Origin: Providencia rettgeri
GTDB taxonomy: Bacteria > Pseudomonadota > Gammaproteobacteria > Enterobacterales > Enterobacteriaceae
Reading direction: 5' to 3'
Assembly (NCBI RefSeq): GCF_001874625.1
Contig: NZ_CP017671.1
Span: forward strand, 4,340,001 to 4,404,000
Length of the DNA: 64,000 nucleotides
A program made the position numbers and the translations under genes. Under the pieces are notes generated by a model that was not told where the DNA came from, searched no databases, and worked only from the letters and a program-made list of their open reading frames with translations. Each line of letters starts with the position of its first letter. Position 1 is the stretch's first letter. Positions 57,929 through 64,000 of the stretch are shown in pieces.

Positions 57929-58040
57929 AATAAACTCCAAAATGATTAATGTAAGTGATGAGAGCCAATCTCTAATTTAGCATCTCAAGATTAAGCGCCG
58001 CTATTCTACGCTGCTTATAACAGCAAAGCAATAAGCGCCA

Positions 58041-58994
58041 CTATGCGGATTGTTCATTTTCCACAACCAAACGCTTTGGTGCCACACGGCCATCTTCGCT
58101 AATCAGAGCAATACCGATAAAACGCTGCTCTTCACCGCAAGTCACTCGGACCATGTCCCCTTCAATGAGACCTTCAACATTCGCCCTAACAGGTTGACCC
58201 TGTTTAAAGTAAGCCGCTGTTTCTTCAGTTATATTGATAGCTGGAAAATGAACAACTGCGGTATCCATTGGCAATAACAAGCTATCCAGTAATGATTCAA
58301 AAGAACCTTCTCCTGCATCTACTTGTGCCCGCAAAGCGGCTAATTGCTCTAATGTTACCATGCGCTCATATGGGTAATTAGCGACTTGAATACGCCGTAG
58401 ATAAATCACATGAGCGCCACAGCCTAACATTTCGCCTAAATCATCAACAATAGTACGAATATAAGTCCCTTTCGAGCAATGAATTTCCAGTTCTAACTCA
58501 TTATTTTCTAAACGAATAAACTGTAGTTCATACACAGTAATTGGGCGGGCTTCACGCTCAACCGTAATCCCTTTACGTGCATATTCATACAATGGACGAC
58601 CTTGGTGTTTTAATGCGGAATACATCGAAGGTACTTGCAGTGTATCGCCTCGGAAAAACGCTAAGGCGTCATCTAACTGTTGCGGCGTAAACTCAACGTT
58701 ACGCTCGCTGATGATTTCGCCATGAGAATCCGATGTATCAGTACGTTGACCTAAACGAGCTACTACACGATAACGCTTATCTGAATCGAGTAAAAATTGG
58801 GAAAACTTCGTTGCTTCACCAAGGCAAACGGGCAACATACCTGTTGCTAACGGATCAAGCGCCCCTGTATGCCCAGCTTTATTAGCATTAAAAAAGCGCC
58901 GCACTTTTTGCAGCGCATCATTAGAAGAAATATCCGTAGGTTTATCCAGCAGCACTACACCGTCGATATCACGGCCGCTACGACGACGCCCCAT
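58041..58994 (-). CDS. truB: tRNA pseudouridine-55 synthase
   Basis: 317 residues. The catalytic Asp is in [28 protein letters not shown]-terminal PUA domain ([19 protein letters not shown]). Its start shares the last base of the rbfA stop. Confidence 0.97.
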   Translation of the reverse strand: MGRRRSGRDIDGVVLLDKPTDISSNDALQKVRRFFNANKAGHTGALDPLATGMLPVCLGEATKFSQFLLDSDKRYRVVARLGQRTDTSDSHGEIISERNVEFTPQQLDDALAFFRGDTLQVPSMYSALKHQGRPLYEYARKGITVEREARPITVYELQFIRLENNELELEIHCSKGTYIRTIVDDLGEMLGCGAHVIYLRRIQVANYPYERMVTLEQLAALRAQVDAGEGSFESLLDSLLLPMDTAVVHFPAINITEETAAYFKQGQPVRANVEGLIEGDMVRVTCGEEQRFIGIALISEDGRVAPKRLVVENEQSA

Positions 58995-59404
58995 TATTTT
59001 TCCTCTTTATCATCTGCATCAGCACGACGTTTTTCATCATCGCGAATGACATTCGAAACGAGGTTAGACATACGCATACCATCAACCAAAGAACTATCAT
59101 AAGAGAATGTCAGTTCAGGAATAACACGTAAGCGCATGGCTTTACCTAATAAAGAACGAATAAAACCTGAAGCTTCATTCAGCGCTTTAATGCCTTCTTT
59201 TACCATATCAGACTCATGTTCTTCATGAGAGATATTTAAAAACGTAACGAATACTTTACCGTATGCCAAGTCCCTAGACAGTTCAACACCAGAAACCGTT
59301 GCCATACCAATGCGAGGATCCTTCACTTCACGTTGCAAAATGATTGCAATTTCTTTTTGCATTTCTTGTGCAACGCGCTGAGAACGACTGAATTCTCTTG
59401 CCAT
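58994..59404 (-). CDS. rbfA: Ribosome-binding factor A
   Basis: 136 residues from ATG 59404, preceded by AGGAG; an upstream reading to 59443 lacks a ribosome site. KH-type fold ([29 protein letters not shown]) and an acidic-basic tail. It helps mature the 16S 5' end in the cold. The tail is 3 residues longer than in E. coli. Confidence 0.96.
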   Translation of the reverse strand: MAREFSRSQRVAQEMQKEIAIILQREVKDPRIGMATVSGVELSRDLAYGKVFVTFLNISHEEHESDMVKEGIKALNEASGFIRSLLGKAMRLRVIPELTFSYDSSLVDGMRMSNLVSNVIRDDEKRRADADDKEEK

Positions 59405-59514
59405 TGTTCTATCTCCTGACAAATTGGGGGCTAAGCCCCCCAATGGAAAATAAAGTATGAAGATATTTACCCGCTTCGCTTTATAACAAAGTGATATTAC
59501 GGGTATCTATAAAA

Positions 59515-62253
59515 TTAACCGTCGATCGAACGCTTAACTTCAATAACTTCGAAGACTTCAATCATATCGCCGACACGAACATCGTTGTAGTTCTTAACAC
59601 CGATACCACATTCCATGCCGTTACGAACTTCAGCAACATCATCTTTAAAGCGACGCAGAGACTCTAACTCACCTTCGTAGATAACCACGTTGTCACGCAG
59701 TACACGAATTGGGTTATTACGCTTGATGGTACCTTCTGTAACCATACAACCTGCAACAGCACCAAATTTCGGTGATTTAAATACATCGCGGACTTCTGCA
59801 AGACCAATGATTTGTTGTTTGTATTCAGGTGCCAACATACCGCTCATTGCTTGTTTGATTTCATCAATCAAGCTATAGATAACGGAATAGTAACGTAAAT
59901 CAACGCTTTCACTTTCAATGACACGACGCGCAGATGCATCTGCACGGACGTTAAAGCCAAGAATGATAGCATTTGATGCCGCTGCCAATGTTGCATCTGT
60001 CTCAGTGATACCACCAACGCCAGAACCGATGATTTTAATTTTAACTTCATCAGTTGACAGTTTCATCAGAGAGTCAGTGATCGCTTCACAAGTACCTTGA
60101 ACGTCAGTTTTCAGCACGATATTCAGTTCAGAAACTTTACCTTCTTCCATGTTCGCAAACATGTTTTCCAGTTTAGATTTCTGCTGGCGCGCTAATTTAA
60201 CATCGCGGAATTTACCTTGACGATATAGAGCAACTTCACGGGCTTTTTTCTCATCACGAACTACTGTCGCTTCATCACCAGCAGATGGGACGCTTGATAG
60301 CCCCAAAATTTCAACTGGCATAGAAGGGCCTGCAGATTGAACTTCTTTACCTAATTCGTTACGCATTGCACGAATACGGCCATATTCAAACCCACATAAG
60401 ACGATATCGCCTTTGTTCAGTGTACCTTCTTGAACTAAGATAGTTGCCACTGGGCCACGACCTTTGTCTAAGTAGGATTCAACAACAACACCGCTTGCCA
60501 TTCCTGCATAAACTGCTTTCAGTTCTAAAACCTCAGCTTGCAGTAAGATAGCATCCAGTAGGTCATCAATACCTGTACCTTTCTTAGCTGATACGCTAAT
60601 GAACTGAGTATCACCACCCCAATCTTCGGAAATAACACCGTATTGAGATAACTCATTTCTGACGCGGTCTGGATCAGCTTCTGGCTTATCGATTTTGTTG
60701 ACTGCAACCACAATTGGTACACCCGCTGCTTTCGCATGCTGAATAGCTTCAATTGTTTGTGGCATAACACCATCATCGGCAGCAACAACAAGGATTACGA
60801 TATCCGTTGCTTGTGCTCCACGAGCACGCATAGAGGTAAACGCGGCGTGACCTGGGGTATCTAAGAAGGTAATCATACCTTTATCGGTCTGTACGTGGTA
60901 CGCACCGATATGCTGAGTAATACCACCGGCTTCACCTGATGCCACTTTCGTTGAACGAATGTAGTCAAGTAAAGACGTTTTACCATGGTCAACGTGACCC
61001 ATAATAGTCACAACTGGTGCGCGTGGTTCTTGTAATGCAGAGCCTGTATCACGGTCATTCATTACCGCTTCTTCTAGCTCATTTTCACGACGCAGAATAA
61101 CTTTGTGACCCATTTCTTCTGCAACAAGCTGTGCAGTTTCTTGGTCAATCACTTGGTTGATAGTCGCCATAGCGCCCATCTTCATCATTGTTTTGATGAC
61201 TTGAGAGCCTTTAACCGCCATTTTATTAGCAAGTTCGCCTACAGTGATCGTTTCACCAATGATAACATCGCGGTTTACCGCAGCAGCTGGCTTAGTAAAG
61301 CTTTGCTGTAAGGAACTGCCTTTACGTTGTTTACCTTTAGTACGACCTGAACGACCTGCTGCACGCTCTTCTTCGCGATCAGCTTTCTCTGAAAGCTTGT
61401 TACCTTTTTTCTGGCGAGGTGCTTTAGCGGTACGGTTACGAGAACGACGGCCTTCTTCTTTCGCATCATTTTCATCTTCAGCGGCACGAGCGTGCGTAGA
61501 AGTGGTTGTATGATAATCGCTGTCTTCTTCAGTTTTAGTTTCAGCCGTCCATTTTTCGCCATTTTCTTCAGCCATTTTACGGGCTTCTTCAGCAACACGA
61601 CGCGCTTCTGCTTCAACTTTACGTTGAGTTTCTTCTTCAGCTTTGCGTTTTAGCTCTGCAGCTTCAGCTTCACGGCGTTGTTTGTCGGCATTAGTTTCAG
61701 ACGATTTGCCTGCTTTTTGATGATTTTCGCTTGGTTTCACTTTTTCTCTTTCCGCTGCTTCGCGCGTAGCTTTATCTGCTGCTTCACGTTTTGCTTTATC
61801 TTCGGCATCACGTTTTGCGTTTGCTTCTGCTTCGCGTTTTGCAGCTTCTTCTGCTAATCGCTTAGCTTGTGCTTCACGTTGTGCCAGTTCTTCAGCTTCG
61901 CGCTGTGCCTGCTCTTCCGCTTCACGCTGTGCCTGCTCTTCCGCTTTCGCTTCTTCAGCGTCACGGTTCACATAAGTGCGTTTTTTGCGGACTTCAACAT
62001 TTACCGATTTGCTTTTGCCACCGGTGACCGGAACACTCAACGTACTACGAGTTTTACGTTGTAGTGTTAACTTACTTGGCTGACCCGCCGCCCCGCCTTG
62101 TTCGCGGTTTAGGTGGTTCAGTAAAGCTTCTTTTTCTGACTGGCTAACAGAGTCATTCTCACTTTTTTTGATCCCTGCTTCAGCAAATTGCTGTACCAGG
62201 CGATCAACTGTGATTTGAATTTCCGTTGCCAATGTTTTTACAGTTTCTGTCAT
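59515..62253 (-). CDS. infB: Translation initiation factor IF-2
   Basis: 912 residues (E. coli 890). N-terminal IF2 domain, then a long Ala/Glu/Arg/Lys coiled coil built of short repeats ([20 protein letters not shown]). GTPase: [25 protein letters not shown]-terminal domains bind fMet-tRNA ([22 protein letters not shown]). 24 bp after nusA. Extra length compared with E. coli is in the repeat region. Confidence 0.97.
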   Translation of the reverse strand: MTETVKTLATEIQITVDRLVQQFAEAGIKKSENDSVSQSEKEALLNHLNREQGGAAGQPSKLTLQRKTRSTLSVPVTGGKSKSVNVEVRKKRTYVNRDAEEAKAEEQAQREAEEQAQREAEELAQREAQAKRLAEEAAKREAEANAKRDAEDKAKREAADKATREAAEREKVKPSENHQKAGKSSETNADKQRREAEAAELKRKAEEETQRKVEAEARRVAEEARKMAEENGEKWTAETKTEEDSDYHTTTSTHARAAEDENDAKEEGRRSRNRTAKAPRQKKGNKLSEKADREEERAAGRSGRTKGKQRKGSSLQQSFTKPAAAVNRDVIIGETITVGELANKMAVKGSQVIKTMMKMGAMATINQVIDQETAQLVAEEMGHKVILRRENELEEAVMNDRDTGSALQEPRAPVVTIMGHVDHGKTSLLDYIRSTKVASGEAGGITQHIGAYHVQTDKGMITFLDTPGHAAFTSMRARGAQATDIVILVVAADDGVMPQTIEAIQHAKAAGVPIVVAVNKIDKPEADPDRVRNELSQYGVISEDWGGDTQFISVSAKKGTGIDDLLDAILLQAEVLELKAVYAGMASGVVVESYLDKGRGPVATILVQEGTLNKGDIVLCGFEYGRIRAMRNELGKEVQSAGPSMPVEILGLSSVPSAGDEATVVRDEKKAREVALYRQGKFRDVKLARQQKSKLENMFANMEEGKVSELNIVLKTDVQGTCEAITDSLMKLSTDEVKIKIIGSGVGGITETDATLAAASNAIILGFNVRADASARRVIESESVDLRYYSVIYSLIDEIKQAMSGMLAPEYKQQIIGLAEVRDVFKSPKFGAVAGCMVTEGTIKRNNPIRVLRDNVVIYEGELESLRRFKDDVAEVRNGMECGIGVKNYNDVRVGDMIEVFEVIEVKRSIDG

Positions 62254-62276
62254 GCCGTTCCTTCCTGCTACAGTGT

Positions 62277-64000
<1,724 letters not shown>

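Overview
The window looks like chromosome of an Enterobacterales member of the Morganellaceae, most like Providencia. The core proteins (LptF/G, PepA, ValS, PyrB/I, NrdD/G, DeaD, NlpI, Pnp, InfB, NusA) are close to their Escherichia coli counterparts, gene order follows E. coli in long blocks, the intergenic DNA is AT-rich, and ERIC repeats (about 127 bp) occur repeatedly. Genus assignment is an inference; no 16S is present.

Layout. 1-1226: edge of a genomic island. A P4-type tyrosine recombinase, cut by the window edge, sits just downstream of tRNA-Leu(CAA) (leuX), a known integration hot spot. 1500-4130: a tiny membrane ORF, ampH, and two paralogous unknown genes, the second frameshifted. 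4189-12832: conserved block lptG-lptF / pepA-holC-valS-yjgM, with a triple ERIC array running into the holC start. 12876-22624: accessory stress block containing a CadR/PbrR-like MerR regulator, a MarA/SoxS-like AraC regulator with a DUF1471 protein, a MexEF-type RND pump lacking an outer-membrane partner, and a copper operon (copA, glutaredoxin, cueR, copZ). Four promoters here have the 19-bp spacer typical of MerR-family control. 22852-24453: rraB and argF/I with tandem ARG boxes. 24508-31203: complete 2-aminoethylphosphonate uptake and degradation locus (phnX-phnW, phnR-phnSTUV) with two matching palindromic operators. 31612-32742: two secreted pilin-like proteins without chaperone or usher. 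32870-38027: pyrL-pyrB-pyrI, ridA, nrdD-nrdG; the nrdD control region holds FNR-, NrdR- and DnaA-type sites.

At nrdG/yhbP the synteny jumps to another part of the E. coli map. 38024-43010: yhbP, a DUF1471 protein, yhbQ, yhbS, ubiT, ubiU, ubiV (oxygen-independent ubiquinone hydroxylation). 43035-47235: a perfect 28-bp-arm palindrome, a prlF-yhaV toxin-antitoxin pair in which both genes are frameshifted, and an HlyD plus two ABC-2 permease exporter without its own ATPase. 47490-48736: ten tandem ERIC units (122-bp period) ending at the start codon of btsS; then btsR. 51329-51947: an antitoxin with a decayed RelE/ParE toxin. 51955-64000: the translation/RNA-metabolism block on the minus strand: rimP-nusA-infB-rbfA-truB-rpsO-pnp-nlpI-yrbN-deaD, with an ERIC inserted between rpsO and its terminator.

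The most unusual material is the ERIC biology: tandem arrays in two places, both running into a start codon, with compensatory changes in the core hairpin. Next are the MerR-type promoter on an RND multidrug pump, the crowded nrdD promoter, and the palindrome beside the damaged prlF-yhaV pair.
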